Assembly: GCA_945869965.1 (NCBI GenBank)
Contig: CAMBRC010000007.1
Coordinates: 1 to 64,000, forward strand
Direction: 5' to 3'
Length of the DNA: 64,000 nt
Source: Asaia bogorensis
GTDB taxonomy: Bacteria > Pseudomonadota > Alphaproteobacteria > Acetobacterales > Acetobacteraceae
Made by a program: the position numbers and the translations under genes. Of this stretch, positions 35,518-46,002 are shown one piece after another. Position 1 is the stretch's first letter. Each line of letters starts with the position of its first letter. The notes beneath the pieces are model-generated. The model did no database searches. It had not been told where the DNA came from and saw only the letters and a list, made by a program, of their open reading frames with translations.

Positions 35518-36306
35518 CTATTTGTTGGTCCTTCTGCTATCTATGATACGCAGAAGGTGATTGGCGAGCAGGACAATCTCCGCGGCTTCGTCGGGATCAG
35601 CGAGCGCCACAAACCGATGAGAGTGTGGATTTTTGTATGATCCGATCGCACCGGCGAAGAGCGCGGATCGCGCATCACGCTCACCTTTTTCTGTTTTATG
35701 GTCCGTGAGTGGACCTGATTGAGCATCAAATGCTTTTCTCATTAGGGCAACACCAATCAGCTCATGCCCTAACATTGATGCTTCGCAAACAGCAACTTCA
35801 ACGGCCTTCATCGACTCAAATACGGCAGTGTCATATTTTCCTCTATGATAGAGTGACCAGACATCCTCTCTGATGGCAGGATGGAGCGACTCTTTCGGCA
35901 ACTTTCGATGTGACAATACCTTTGTTGGATCGGTTTGTTGTGCGAGCAATCTTGCCTTACGGCTCAGGATCCGGATGGTGTCAGGTGATATAAATCCGGG
36001 ATCTCTGATCAGTAAAGCTGCTCCTTCTAACCAAGCCCATGCTTCCCGTATTGCTGTTTCGACCTCATGCCGCGGGTGTCCCGGATAGGCACCCGAGTTT
36101 CCGTGGAATTCGCGACTTTGCAGTTTTTGAACCATTGCATCTACGGACATGGGAGTGCCAGGGTACGTGCCGCGCCAGCTAACAAGAGCAGGCAGCATTC
36201 TCACGCCCAACTCGTCGGGCTCAAGCGCGCATAGAACAGCAGGCTCTGGAAAAATCTCAGGAATCGTGACCATCGAACCGTAATGCCTTACCAACTTTCC
36301 ATGCAC
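35518..36306 (-). CDS. TIGR02391 (Ymh) family protein of atypical composition
   Basis: A 262-residue protein. The C-terminal half matches the TIGR02391 family: REDVWSLYHRGKYDTAVFESMKAVEVAV, GVALMRKAFDAQSGPL, AGAIGSYKNPHSHRFVAL and a helical end EIVLLANHLLRIID. The NP-x2-H motif is the family hallmark; the preceding Arg is Lys here. The N-terminal half is unknown. Codon use is visibly poorer in G/C than neighbours, suggesting transfer. TIGR02391 genes often sit among defence genes, but none is adjacent. Start may be Met12 (36273). Confidence 0.85.
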   Translation of the reverse strand: MHGKLVRHYGSMVTIPEIFPEPAVLCALEPDELGVRMLPALVSWRGTYPGTPMSVDAMVQKLQSREFHGNSGAYPGHPRHEVETAIREAWAWLEGAALLIRDPGFISPDTIRILSRKARLLAQQTDPTKVLSHRKLPKESLHPAIREDVWSLYHRGKYDTAVFESMKAVEVAVCEASMLGHELIGVALMRKAFDAQSGPLTDHKTEKGERDARSALFAGAIGSYKNPHSHRFVALADPDEAAEIVLLANHLLRIIDSRRTNK

Positions 36307-36328
36307 TTACATCAACCGCGAAAACTAA

Positions 36329-37309
36329 ATGAGTTCGTCCGCCATGCACATCACCCGCCTCCTCCCCCACCCGATCATCACCCCTGACCTCCACCCCAGC
36401 CTCGGCCCCAACATCCAGGGCCCCTCCCTGATCCGCGTCCCCGCCTGGGTCCCCAACCCCCTCGGCCGCTACTACCTCTATTTCGCCGACCACAAAGGTA
36501 GCTACATCCGCCTCGCCCACGCCAACACCCTCACCGGCCCCTGGACCGTCCACGTCCCCGGCGCGCTGCACCTCACCGACTCCCTCTTCCCCACCACACC
36601 CCCGGCCGCCACCCCCGAACAACTCGCCACCGTCGAAGCCCGCATGAAACAGGCCGGCATGGTCATCTCCCACAACGTCCTGACCGAAGCCACCACCCCC
36701 CACATCGCCTCCCCCGACCTCCACATCGACCACGCAAACCGCCGCATCGTGATGTATTTCCACGGCCTCACCGGCGTCGGCGAACAAGCCTCCCGAGTCG
36801 CCCTCTCACCCGACGGCCTAAGCTTCACCGCCCGCCCCGAACTCGTCGGCCGCACCTACATGCGCGCCTTCCCCCACGCCGCCATGACCTACGCCCTGGC
36901 CATGCCCGGCGTCTTCTCCCGCTCCGCCGACGGCCTCTCCGGCTTCACCGAAGGCCCCACCCTGTTCAACCCCAACATGCGCCACGCCGCCCTGCTCCAG
37001 TGCGGCCAAACCCTGCACGTCTTCTGGACCCAGGTCGGCGACGCCCCGGAATCAATCCTCCACAGCACCATCGACCTGTCCGGCGACTGGACCACCTGGC
37101 GCGAATCCCCCGCCCAAATCGTCCTAAGCCCCGAACACGACTGGGAAGGTGCCAACGCCCCCCGCACCCCCTCGATCCGCAGCACCGCCTACGGCCACGT
37201 CAACCAGCTCCGCGACCCCGCCATCTTCGAAGAAGACGGCCGCGTCTACCTGCTCTACGCAGTCGCCGGCGAAAGTGGCATCGCCATCGCGCAAATCGAA
37301 GGACTATAG
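36329..37309 (+). CDS. beta-propeller, glycosyl-hydrolase-43-like protein
   Basis: A 326-residue protein resembling five-bladed propeller glycosidases: GPSLIRVPAWVPNPLGRYYLYFADHKG, HIASPDLHIDHANRRIVMYFHG, GVFSRSADGLSGFT and LRDPAIFEEDGRVYLLYAVAGE. The repeated YLYFADH/VMYFHG/LLYAV blades are typical, but catalytic residues could not be assigned. No signal peptide. The start may be ATG 36329 or Met6. It is convergent with the protease gene, with repeat copy 3 between. Confidence 0.8.
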   Translation: MSSSAMHITRLLPHPIITPDLHPSLGPNIQGPSLIRVPAWVPNPLGRYYLYFADHKGSYIRLAHANTLTGPWTVHVPGALHLTDSLFPTTPPAATPEQLATVEARMKQAGMVISHNVLTEATTPHIASPDLHIDHANRRIVMYFHGLTGVGEQASRVALSPDGLSFTARPELVGRTYMRAFPHAAMTYALAMPGVFSRSADGLSGFTEGPTLFNPNMRHAALLQCGQTLHVFWTQVGDAPESILHSTIDLSGDWTTWRESPAQIVLSPEHDWEGANAPRTPSIRSTAYGHVNQLRDPAIFEEDGRVYLLYAVAGESGIAIAQIEGL

Positions 37310-37318
37310 GAAAGCACG

Positions 37319-37432
37319 TTCTTTTTTGAAAAAAAGAACCAAAAAACTTTCATCCCTTGGGCTCGGCATCAACACCACCAACCCAGCCAAGGTCCGGAAA
37401 GTCTTTTTGCTTCTTTTTCTGCAGAAAAAGAA
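37319..37432. repeat. AT-rich double-hairpin repeat, copy 3 (convergent genes)
   Basis: Left hairpin TTCTTTTTTG/AAAAAAAGAA (37319-37338) and right hairpin TTCTTTTTCTG/CAGAAAAAGAA (37411-37432), with the CCAAAAAACTTT arm after the left. Each hairpin lies nine bases after a stop codon (37309 on plus, 37442 on minus), as expected for two terminators. Confidence 0.9.
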
Positions 37433-37441
37433 AACTCCCTC

Positions 37442-38416
37442 CTACCGCGTGCAAACCACCCGAACCGTCGCCTGCCGCGCCAACTCCAACGCCGCCTCCA
37501 CCCCCATCACCACCGGCACCACCCCTTCGCGCACCGCCCACTGCGACAACAGTGCCAGCATCGGCACCGCCCCAGGACCAATCGCCAGCCCATCGGTCGA
37601 AACCCCGGCAATGTCGCTCACCCGCCGCGAATCGAACACCGCCTTGGACATCGCCACCACCCGCCCGCTCGCCACATCCACCACCGGCCCGCCGCTATAC
37701 CCAAACGTCACATCCCGGCTGCGGAACCAAACCAGCCGCGACGGATCCGTCTCCGCCCGCACCCGCCCCTCGAACGCATCATTGCTCAGCCGCGCCCACG
37801 TCTCGTTCGGCGTATCGGGCAACGAGCCCGCCGGAAATCCCAACACAAACAACCGGCTTGCCTGCCGCGACGGCGGTGCCACCGGCAGCCAGGCCGGCGA
37901 CGTCAACCCCGCTACCTCCAGCACCGCCACGTCATTGGCGGCATCCATCGCCAGCACCCGGGCATCCTCCGGCCGCATATACCCCGACATCACCCGCACC
38001 CCGCGACAGCCCCGCACCACATGCTCGGCGGTGAGGATCGTCCCGCGGCTGGTCACAAAAAACCCAGTGCCATTCGACCAACCCGCCGGTCGCGGCCGCA
38101 ACAATCCTTCAATCCCCACCGGCGGATCGGGCGCCACCGGCGGCGGCGGCACGGGCCTCGGCGCCGGCGTGGCGCGCGGCGCCGCAGCCACCGCGGGCGG
38201 CACCGACCGAGGCGCCGCCGGCACCGCGGCCACTGGCGGCACCACCTGCGGCACCACCTCGGGCGCCACCATCGGCCGCGCCGGCGACAACACCCGCTTC
38301 ATCAGCGGCGCCAAATCAAACAGCGGCTTCTCCGGCAGCACCAAAGCCGCCCCGGCTGCCACCACCGACAGCCCCAGCGACAAACCGACCAGCGGTGCCA
38401 TCCAGCCTTGCATCAA
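37442..38416 (-). CDS. membrane-anchored trypsin-like serine protease
   Basis: A 324-residue protein. A hydrophobic N-terminal anchor (LVGLSLGLSVVAAGAALVL) is followed by a Pro/Ala/Val-rich linker up to about residue 105 and then a chymotrypsin-fold domain. The triad is visible: His in ILTAEHVVRGC, Asp in AANDVAVLEVAG and Ser in FGYSGGPVVDV. Cys residues flank the active-site region. It should act in the periplasm like a short Deg-type protease without PDZ domains. The start is ATG 38416 or the next Met. Confidence 0.88.
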   Translation of the reverse strand: MMQGWMAPLVGLSLGLSVVAAGAALVLPEKPLFDLAPLMKRVLSPARPMVAPEVVPQVVPPVAAVPAAPRSVPPAVAAAPRATPAPRPVPPPPVAPDPPVGIEGLLRPRPAGWSNGTGFFVTSRGTILTAEHVVRGCRGVRVMSGYMRPEDARVLAMDAANDVAVLEVAGLTSPAWLPVAPPSRQASRLFVLGFPAGSLPDTPNETWARLSNDAFEGRVRAETDPSRLVWFRSRDVTFGYSGGPVVDVASGRVVAMSKAVFDSRRVSDIAGVSTDGLAIGPGAVPMLALLSQWAVREGVVPVVMGVEAALELARQATVRVVCTR

Positions 38417-38447
38417 ACCAGCCTAGCGCCAGGTTGTTACGAACCAG

Positions 38448-39566
38448 TTACGGCGCCGGCACCCCATGCCCCAACCGCGGCGCCCCGCGCCGTATGCCCG
38501 GCCGAACCCCATCCAGCGAAATCGGCAACGCGGTGAGCGAAAAATCCTCCCCCGGCACCGCCTGCATCATCCCCAGCGCCTGCACCTGCGGCTCCGCCAA
38601 CGCCTCCGGCAAGCTATGGATCGGCGAAACCGGCACTCCCGCCGCATCCAGCACCGCCACCCAATGCGCTCGCGTCTGCACCGCCAAAATCGGGCAAAGC
38701 TCCGCAAACAACGCCGCCTTGTTGATCAACCGCCCGCGATTGCTGGCAAACCGCGCATCCTCAACCCAATCCCCCCGCCCGCACGCCGTCGCCAATTTCG
38801 CAAACAGCCGGTCATTCCCCGCACAAATCAACACCGGCCCATCCGCCGCCTCAAACGCCTCATACGGCGTCAGAACCGGATGCCCCGACCGATGCCGCTC
38901 CGGCATCTGCCCGGTATTGACGAACGCATCCGCCTTCTGCCCCGCCCACATCATCGCCGTCTCCAACAGCGACCCCTGCACCATCCCCCCGCGCCCGGTC
39001 TCGGTCCGCCGGTGCAACAGCGCCATGATCCCGATCACCATCCACATCGCCGTGCCCTGGTCGCACACCGCCGGCGCGCACCGCATCGGCGGATCCCCCT
39101 CCCCGCCATTCATGCTCGAAAGCCCCGAATACCCCTGCATCAACGGCTCGAACCCCGGCCGCATCGCCATCGGCCCCATATGCCCGAACGCCGAAATCGC
39201 CCCATGGATCAGCCTGGGAAACCGCGCGCACAGCGTCGCCCCATCCACCCCCAGCGCCTCCGGCACCCCCGGCCGCAAATTATGCACCAGGATATCCGCC
39301 GTCTCCGCCAACCCATACAGCTCCGCCCGCCCAGCCTCGGACTGCAAATCAATCGCCCGCGACGCCTTGCCCCGATTGAAAATGTGAAACGTCAGCGCAT
39401 CGCCATACCGGAAATCCGGCCCCATCCGCCGGGCATCATCCCCCCCCTCCGGCCGCTCCACCTTGATCACCTCGGCGCCCAGATCAGCAAAGATCGCCCC
39501 CACAAAAGGCCCCGCCAAAACCTGCCCCAACTCAATCACCCGCAACCCCGCCAAAATCCCCGGCAT
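38448..39566 (-). CDS. CaiB/BaiF-family CoA transferase
   Basis: A 372-residue class III CoA transferase. ELGQVLAGPFVGAIFADLGAEVIKVERP is the N-terminal hallmark, then MGPDFRYGDALTFHIFNRGK, VHNLRPGVPEALGV (nearby catalytic Asp expected in QSEAG/DPPMRC region) and the C-terminal PEALAEPQVQALGM. These enzymes exchange CoA between acyl-CoA and free acids. ATG 39566 is preferred over 39590 because GGGAGGG precedes it. Substrate unknown. Confidence 0.92.
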   Translation of the reverse strand: MPGILAGLRVIELGQVLAGPFVGAIFADLGAEVIKVERPEGGDDARRMGPDFRYGDALTFHIFNRGKASRAIDLQSEAGRAELYGLAETADILVHNLRPGVPEALGVDGATLCARFPRLIHGAISAFGHMGPMAMRPGFEPLMQGYSGLSSMNGGEGDPPMRCAPAVCDQGTAMWMVIGIMALLHRRTETGRGGMVQGSLLETAMMWAGQKADAFVNTGQMPERHRSGHPVLTPYEAFEAADGPVLICAGNDRLFAKLATACGRGDWVEDARFASNRGRLINKAALFAELCPILAVQTRAHWVAVLDAAGVPVSPIHSLPEALAEPQVQALGMMQAVPGEDFSLTALPISLDGVRPGIRRGAPRLGHGVPAP

Positions 39567-39642
39567 CCCGCCCTCCCTAAACGCGTCCATCAGGTCTACC
39601 CTGCCCGCCAGCCATCAGGAAGCAACCATGCGCAAGCCAGAA

Positions 39643-39695
39643 AGCAAGGCTCCGCCGGCAAGGGGCCGCCGGCCCCTTGCCGCCGGAGGCTTGCT
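39643..39695 (+). repeat. long GC-rich hairpin covering the sdaA ribosome site
   Basis: Arms of 25 bases (39643-39667 and 39671-39695) pair at 23 positions around loop GCC. The right arm contains GGAGG (39685-39689), the probable sdaA ribosome-binding site, four bases before the arm end. The left arm begins AGCAAGGCTCCGCCGGCAA, the same as at 8807. The element may be a repeat whose insertion made the leader self-complementary. Confidence 0.8.
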
Positions 39696-39698
39696 TCC

Positions 39699-41050
<1,352 letters not shown>

Positions 41051-41057
<7 letters not shown>

Positions 41058-42187
41058 CCGGACCCCCCACGATCCGTACCGGTCACGTCCTGGCCCTGCG
41101 CCTGTTCGACGCCGCCGACCGCATCGACCTCGAACAGGCCGAAGCCCTCTGGCGCCGATACGCCGCCGGCGCCGCCCGCCGCCACGGCCTCGCCGCCACC
41201 TCCCCCAAGGCCGTCTCCTTCGGCGTCCCCCCCCTCACCCTCACCCTGCCATCCCACACCCTTTCGCTCGCCGGCCGCACCATCGAAGCCGCCATGACCG
41301 CCCGGCTTTACGATTTCGGCGCCATCACCCTGGCCCTGCGTGTCCCCGCCGACGGCCTGCCCTGGGCCGATTTCGTCGCCCTGATCAACGAAGTCGACAC
41401 CGCTGTCGGCCCCGAAGCCCCAATCGCCCCCTGGGACGCCGCCCTGGCCGCGCTCACCGCCGCCCTGGCCGGCGCCCTGCGCCAACTCACCGAGGCCCGC
41501 GTCCAGGAAGATTACTTGGTCGGCGTAGTCCATGCGCTCGACCAGCAAGGGGGCGACAACACCCCCACCGCCGAAGCCCTGCTCGCCAGCGTCGACCTCG
41601 CCGCCCTGCTCTCCGGCGAACACCGCCCCCTCTCGGCCGCCGCCCGCGCCGACCTGCTCCGCCACCGATTCTCGTACTACGAAGACGACCTCGTCGTCCT
41701 CACCTGGGACCGCGCCTTCGTCTACGAACCGCGCGGCGACGCCGACGTGACCGACGTCATCGAAGTCGCCAACGCCCAGCTCCTGGAAATGCGCTACTAC
41801 GACGAACTCCTGGATGCCGAACTGCCGCGCATGAACGCCCACGTCGCCGCCGCCCGCAGCGGCCTCAACCCGCTCGCCGCCCGCCGATACGCCGGCCTCG
41901 CTCGTCGGCTTTACAGCCTGGTAGCGGACGTCACCGAACTCACCGAACGCGTCGACAACGCGCTCCAGGTCACCGAAGACGTCTACCTCGCCCGCGTCTA
42001 CGCCGCCGCCCTGGACCAGTTCCGCGTCGCCGCCGTCACCGCCGCAGTGAACCGCAAACTCGCCATCATGCGCGAAACCTACACCGCGCTGTACGACGAA
42101 GCCGCCGGCGCCCGCGCCGAAGTCCTCGAAATCGCCATCGTCGTGCTGATCATGTTCGAAATCGTCATGGCCTTCGTGCGCGGATGA
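41051..42187 (+). CDS. RMD1-family (DUF155) protein with C-terminal membrane anchor
   Basis: A 378-residue protein. The hallmark FSYYEDDLVVLTWDRAFVYEP lies near residue 220-240, followed by long helices RLYSLVADVTELTERVDNALQ and VNRKLAIMRETYTALYDE. The C-terminal EIAIVVLIMFEIVMAFV is a membrane anchor. DUF155 proteins occur in bacteria and eukaryotes (yeast Rmd1 near mitochondria) and their biochemical role is unknown. Its ATG overlaps the sdaA stop, so the two are translated from one message. Confidence 0.88.
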
Positions 42188-42395
42188 CGCCAAGCCCCTT
42201 CTCCGTCGGCACCACCACCATCCCCCCATCAACCCCCCGGCCCCGCGCCACCAGCCCGCGCTCGTGCGCCTCCTCCCACACCGTCAGCCGGGGACAATTC
42301 GTCCGCCAAACCTCCAGCGCCTCGGCATAGGCCCGCGGTTCCGCCGCCAGCCAGGCGACGAAGTCGGCGATCAAGGGCTCCAGCGTCTCGGACAT
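42165..42395 (-). CDS. small hypothetical protein
   Basis: A 76-residue protein with ETLEPLIADFVAWLAAEPRAYAEALEVWRTNCPRLTVWEEA, then a basic strand-like end ARGRGVDGGMVVVPTEKGLG. The pattern resembles a conserved small family with a helical N-terminus and a winged tail; function unknown. It is convergent with the RMD1 gene with a 23-base overlap, and repeat copy 4 lies 35 bp upstream. Confidence 0.7.
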   Translation of the reverse strand: MSETLEPLIADFVAWLAAEPRAYAEALEVWRTNCPRLTVWEEAHERGLVARGRGVDGGMVVVPTEKGLGVIRARRP

Positions 42396-42430
42396 CGCAC
42401 CCTCCAGCTAAAAAGGGGAAAGCAAGGATT

Positions 42431-42572
42431 CTTCTTTTTGTGAACAAAAAGAAGCAAAAAAACTTTATCCACTCGCTCCCTTGCCGTCATTGCCTACGAA
42501 CCGAAAGTCTCACCTCCTTCACCAGCGCCTCGGAAAAAAGTTTTTTTGCTTCTTTTTGTTCACAAAAAGAAG
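42431..42572. repeat. AT-rich double-hairpin repeat, copy 4
   Basis: Hairpin CTTCTTTTTGT/GAACAAAAAGAAG (42431-42454) and its exact reverse complement (42549-42572), each with a CAAAAAAACTT-type arm, around an unusually long loop of about 70 bases. It ends seven bases after the stop of the methyltransferase gene, so it can terminate that transcript. Confidence 0.88.
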
Positions 42573-42579
42573 ACTCTTC

Positions 42580-43464
42580 CTACCACTTGCCTTCGCGCGA
42601 CACCCCCGCCGAAATGCCGAGCGCACCAGCCGGCCGCGGCATCGCCACCACGTTGACGGCGCGTTGGCCCGGGCGCAATTCCCGCAGCACGCTGGCGACA
42701 TCGGCGAACGGAACCAGGCTACCTTCGTGGACGAAGTCATAGCCGATGCCCTCCAGCATCCGCAGCAGCCGCTCGCTGGACGCCACCTGGTCGCTCGCGA
42801 CACCCTGGTAGAGTTCGAAATGCAGCGCCGGGCGAAACCGGCGCAGTGTTTCGATGCCGCCAACGAACACCTTCTCCTCCATGCCGTCGGTGTCGCACTT
42901 GATGAAGTCCAGCCGCTCGACCGGGTGTTCCGCCAGGTAGCCGTCCAGCGTCAGCATCCGGATCGACTGGCGCTCGGTGGCAACGGTATTGTCGAGCCAA
43001 TAGCCGTACGGGATGTCGGCCTCCTCGCACAGTTCCGCCGCGTCCGACAGGCCAGCGTGCACGGTCTCGATCTGCGCCAGCCCATTGAGCTCGACATTGG
43101 CGCGCAGCCGCCGATAGGTCCATGCCGTCGGCTCGAAGCCGATCACCCTGCCCCGCTCCCCGACGCACCCGGCCAGCACCAGGGTGATGAAGCCGATATT
43201 GGCACCGACATCCAGGGCCACGCCGCCGGCCGGCACCAGTTTGCCGATCGTGGCCACCGTGTCGGGCTCCCACCCGCCGGTGAAATAGATGTTGGTATCG
43301 ATCCGCTGCTTCAGGTCGATATTCATCCGGAATGCGCCAACTTGGTGGACAAACATGCCGCGCCTGTAAAGCCGCACCAGCCGTGTGAGCACCAACGCCA
43401 GCAGGCGCCCCAAATGGGGATGGAATGGGCTGCGGCGATAGGCCCCGATAGCATAGCCGATCAC
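42580..43464 (-). CDS. FkbM-family SAM-dependent methyltransferase
   Basis: A 294-residue protein from GTG 43464 (an ATG at 43554 adds 30 residues that look unrelated). The SAM motif is ALDVGANIGFITLVLAG, followed by VIGFEPTAWTYRRLRANVELNG and DFIKCDTDGMEEKVFVGG, characteristic of FkbM-type O-methyltransferases that modify glycans or natural products. The C-terminal half contains LHFELYQGV. No glycosyltransferase is next to it. Cytoplasmic; acceptor unknown. Confidence 0.88.
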   Translation of the reverse strand: MIGYAIGAYRRSPFHPHLGRLLALVLTRLVRLYRRGMFVHQVGAFRMNIDLKQRIDTNIYFTGGWEPDTVATIGKLVPAGGVALDVGANIGFITLVLAGCVGERGRVIGFEPTAWTYRRLRANVELNGLAQIETVHAGLSDAAELCEEADIPYGYWLDNTVATERQSIRMLTLDGYLAEHPVERLDFIKCDTDGMEEKVFVGGIETLRRFRPALHFELYQGVASDQVASSERLLRMLEGIGYDFVHEGSLVPFADVASVLRELRPGQRAVNVVAMPRPAGALGISAGVSREGKW

Positions 43465-43619
43465 CTGCGATCTCCCGTTGGCACACGGGAACGATAGCCA
43501 ACAATCCGCCCGGCGCCAACGATTGCACACCGCGAAGCCGGAACTTTCCGCCAATCGACCATGTCACTTTCAATCAACCCACCGCAAAAGAAAATTTTTG
43601 CTAGAGACGATAATTTTTC

Positions 43620-43655
43620 TTGACAAAACGCGAGTTTTCCGGCAATATTTCCTTA
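43620..43655 (+). promoter_or_regulatory. putative promoter for a possible leaderless mRNA
   Basis: TTGACA at 43620-43625 and AATATT at 43644-43649 are spaced 18 bp apart. The transcript would begin at about 43655-43657, the A of the ATG of the downstream gene, so no leader remains. AATTTTTCTT at 43612-43621 recurs at 8982-8991 before the similar small gene at 9026. Confidence 0.55.
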
Positions 43656-44122
43656 TGAAGGATCATCCTCCCTCCCTCGGCGACAAGTTCGCCCGCCTGC
43701 GCGACAGCGCGCGGGCAGGGGAGGAGAAGTGTGCCCGGATTCCGGCCTCCATCCACGCCCTGATTATGGCCTGCCTGGCCCGCATCTTCGCCCGCCTGGA
43801 ACAGCTTTTCCTGCTCTGGCAGTCCGGCCAACTGCCCCCGCCCCAAGCCCATGCCACCCAGCACCCGATATCACGCCGGGACTCCGCCCGCCGGAGCGAG
43901 GCCCCGCGCCGCAAGGTCCACAGCGCCGATCCGCCCGCATCCCAACCCGTCTCTCAACCCGCCGCATCGCCCAGCCGCGCCCGGCACATCCGCCATCCCG
44001 GCGCGACCAGCGCGTTACCGCCCGGCACCGCCCCCTTACGCCCACGTCCCGCGCGTGACCCTCCGCCCGCAAGATCCGCCGAAACACCCCTTAGGCCGGG
44101 TCGCTCAACCGCGCCGTTTTAA
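43655..44122 (+). CDS. small hypothetical protein with Pro/Arg-rich tail
   Basis: A 155-residue protein. Residues 30-50 form a hydrophobic helix (IHALIMACLARIFARLEQLF), and the rest is Pro-, Arg-, Ser- and Ala-rich and likely disordered. It parallels the gene at 9026 in the ALI-x-A-x-L-x-R-x-F-x-R motif and in its promoter. No Shine-Dalgarno sequence precedes the ATG. The ORF ends at a hairpin shared with the convergent TauE gene. No known family. Confidence 0.55.
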   Translation: MKDHPPSLGDKFARLRDSARAGEEKCARIPASIHALIMACLARIFARLEQLFLLWQSGQLPPPQAHATQHPISRRDSARRSEAPRRKVHSADPPASQPVSQPAASPSRARHIRHPGATSALPPGTAPLRPRPARDPPPARSAETPLRPGRSTAPF

Positions 44123-44142
44123 TTACGTTATCGTAATTAAAT
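44119..44142. terminator. bidirectional terminator hairpin
   Basis: TTTAATTACG/CGTAATTAAA form a perfect 10-bp stem with loop TTAT between two convergent genes (stops at 44122 and 44142). The A/T-rich base gives a T-rich 3' side in both directions. Confidence 0.7.
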
Positions 44143-44885
44143 CACCCCTGCGCCAGCAGCCAAGCCCCCTGCCCCAGATAATACACCGCAATCACCGTAA
44201 TCACCCGGTCCGCCCAGGTGCGAAACTGCTTGTCCGTCATCGCCTCCAGAATCCGCCGCGCCAGCGTCGTCCCCGCCATCGAAGCCGCCACCGCCAACCC
44301 CAGCATGACGGGATCAAGCCCGACGCCACCCGCCACCAGCGCCCCGAAATACACCAGCTTGGAGAAATGCCCCGCCACCTGGCACACCGCCTTGGTCGCC
44401 ACGATCTGCCGCCGCTCCATCCCCCCGCCCAGGAAAAACGTATCCAGCAACGGTCCCGACACCCCGCACACCAGCATCAGCGACATGCAAACCCCGCCCA
44501 TCGCCACCCCATGCCCCGCCACCAGCGGATTGGGCTTGATCGAGACCGGCAACAGCCGAAACAAAAACGGCGTCACTCCCAACATCAGCAGCGCCACCGC
44601 CTTCTCCGGCACCCACTGGAACACCGACCAAACCGCCAGCGCCGCCAGGTTGCCGATCAAGAAAAACCCCACCGGCCGCCAGTTGATATGCCGCCGCCAC
44701 AACACCGCCCGCCACGCATTGGACGCCATCTGCGTCACCGCATGCAACGCCATCGCCGCCGGCAACGGCATCACCGCCAGCAAAACCCCCATCAGGACCA
44801 TGCCGCCAGCCATGCCGAAAATGCCCGACAGAAACGCCGTGAACAGCATCACGCCGGTCAACCCGGCGATCATCAATGCTGACAC
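44142..44885 (-). CDS. TauE/SafE-type membrane transporter
   Basis: A 247-residue inner-membrane protein with about eight hydrophobic helices and the TSUP N-terminal motif GIFGMAGGMVLMGVL; a second, half-turn repeat contains CGVSGPLLDTFFLGGG. Members export or import sulfite, sulfonates or other anions. The GTG start is right after the aldo/keto reductase stop, giving a two-gene operon. Substrate unknown. Confidence 0.9.
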   Translation of the reverse strand: MSALMIAGLTGVMLFTAFLSGIFGMAGGMVLMGVLLAVMPLPAAMALHAVTQMASNAWRAVLWRRHINWRPVGFFLIGNLAALAVWSVFQWVPEKAVALLMLGVTPFLFRLLPVSIKPNPLVAGHGVAMGGVCMSLMLVCGVSGPLLDTFFLGGGMERRQIVATKAVCQVAGHFSKLVYFGALVAGGVGLDPVMLGLAVAASMAGTTLARRILEAMTDKQFRTWADRVITVIAVYYLGQGAWLLAQG

Positions 44886-45893
44886 TCAGCCGATCCGAAC
44901 CGCCGAAGCCCGCCGCTCGCGCATCCCGTCCTCCATCGTCCGGGGATACCGCAACGGCAACACGGACACCGCATCCAGCCGCGCCTTCATCTCCCCCGGC
45001 AACCGCCAGCCCACCGCCTGCAACGTCTCCTCGATCTGGCCCTGGTTGCGCGCCCCGACAATCGCCGAAGTGACAAACCCCTGGTCCAGCACCCACCGCA
45101 ACGCCACCTGCGCCGGGCTGCGCCCCAGCTCGGCCGCCACCTCCAACAGGGTGGCCAGCACGTTGGTATGGTCGGGGTGGAAGAACTTCATCGGAAACGC
45201 CCAGCCCTCCTCACTGCGCGACCCCGTCGCCTGCGCCTGCCCCGGCTGGTACTTCCCGGACAGATACCCGCCCGCCAAAGGCGACCAAACCACCACGCCC
45301 AGCCCCTTCGTCTCACAGACCGGCACGATCTCCTGCTCGATATCCCGCACCACCAGGCTGTACTGCGGCTGATAGCACTCGAACCGCGCCAGCCCCTTGG
45401 TGTCCGAAATCCACAGCGCCTCCATCAGCCGCCACGCCTCATAGTTGCTGGTCGCCGCGTAACGGATCTTGCCTTGCCTCACCAGGTCATCGAGCGCCCG
45501 CAACGACTCCTCCAGCGGCGTCTGGTGGTCGACATGATGCAGATAGTAGATATCGAGATAATCCGTCCCCAACCGCCGCAAACTATCCTCGACCGCCTGC
45601 ATGATATGCGCCCGCGACGCCCCGGAATCGTTCGGCCCCGGCCCCATCGGATTGAACACCTTGCTCGCCAGAACCACCCGCCGCCGCCGTCCCTTCAGCA
45701 GCATGCCCAGGATGCTCTCGCTCTCGCCGCCATTGTAAGCGTTCGCCGTGTCGAGAAAGTTCACCCCGGCATCCAGACAGGCATCCAGGATCCGCCCGGC
45801 CTCCCCTTCATCAGCGCCATGACCGAAGGTCATCGTGCCGAGACAGATCTCGGACACCTTCAGCCCACTGCGCCCCATCCGGCGGTATTCCAT
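44886..45893 (-). CDS. aldo/keto reductase
   Basis: A 335-residue NADPH-dependent reductase. The start ATG 45893 follows GGAGAG. Catalytic tetrad positions are visible: Asp and Tyr in LDTANAYNGGESES, Lys in VVLASKVFNPMG and His in YLHHVDHQTPLEES. The C-terminal NADPH site is QGFVTSAIVGARNQGQIEET. It resembles oxidoreductases acting on sugars and aromatic carbonyls. It lies in a two-gene operon with the TauE gene and is divergent from the GMC array with 109 bp between. Confidence 0.94.
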   Translation of the reverse strand: MEYRRMGRSGLKVSEICLGTMTFGHGADEGEAGRILDACLDAGVNFLDTANAYNGGESESILGMLLKGRRRRVVLASKVFNPMGPGPNDSGASRAHIMQAVEDSLRRLGTDYLDIYYLHHVDHQTPLEESLRALDDLVRQGKIRYAATSNYEAWRLMEALWISDTKGLARFECYQPQYSLVVRDIEQEIVPVCETKGLGVVVWSPLAGGYLSGKYQPGQAQATGSRSEEGWAFPMKFFHPDHTNVLATLLEVAAELGRSPAQVALRWVLDQGFVTSAIVGARNQGQIEETLQAVGWRLPGEMKARLDAVSVLPLRYPRTMEDGMRERRASAVRIG

Positions 45894-46002
45894 GCGTCTC
45901 TCCATCCAATCGTAGCCCCAACCCTGCGACGCCCGGCGCCCGTTGACAACCACGCTCGGCCGGCTTCGACTGGCGCAGGAGCAGACGATCCGGGAGCGCC
46001 TG

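Noticed and set aside
38466-39698. A very long plus-strand frame leading into sdaA
   Set aside because: It is the antisense of the CoA-transferase gene, Pro/Arg-rich and without family features; sdaA starts at 39699.
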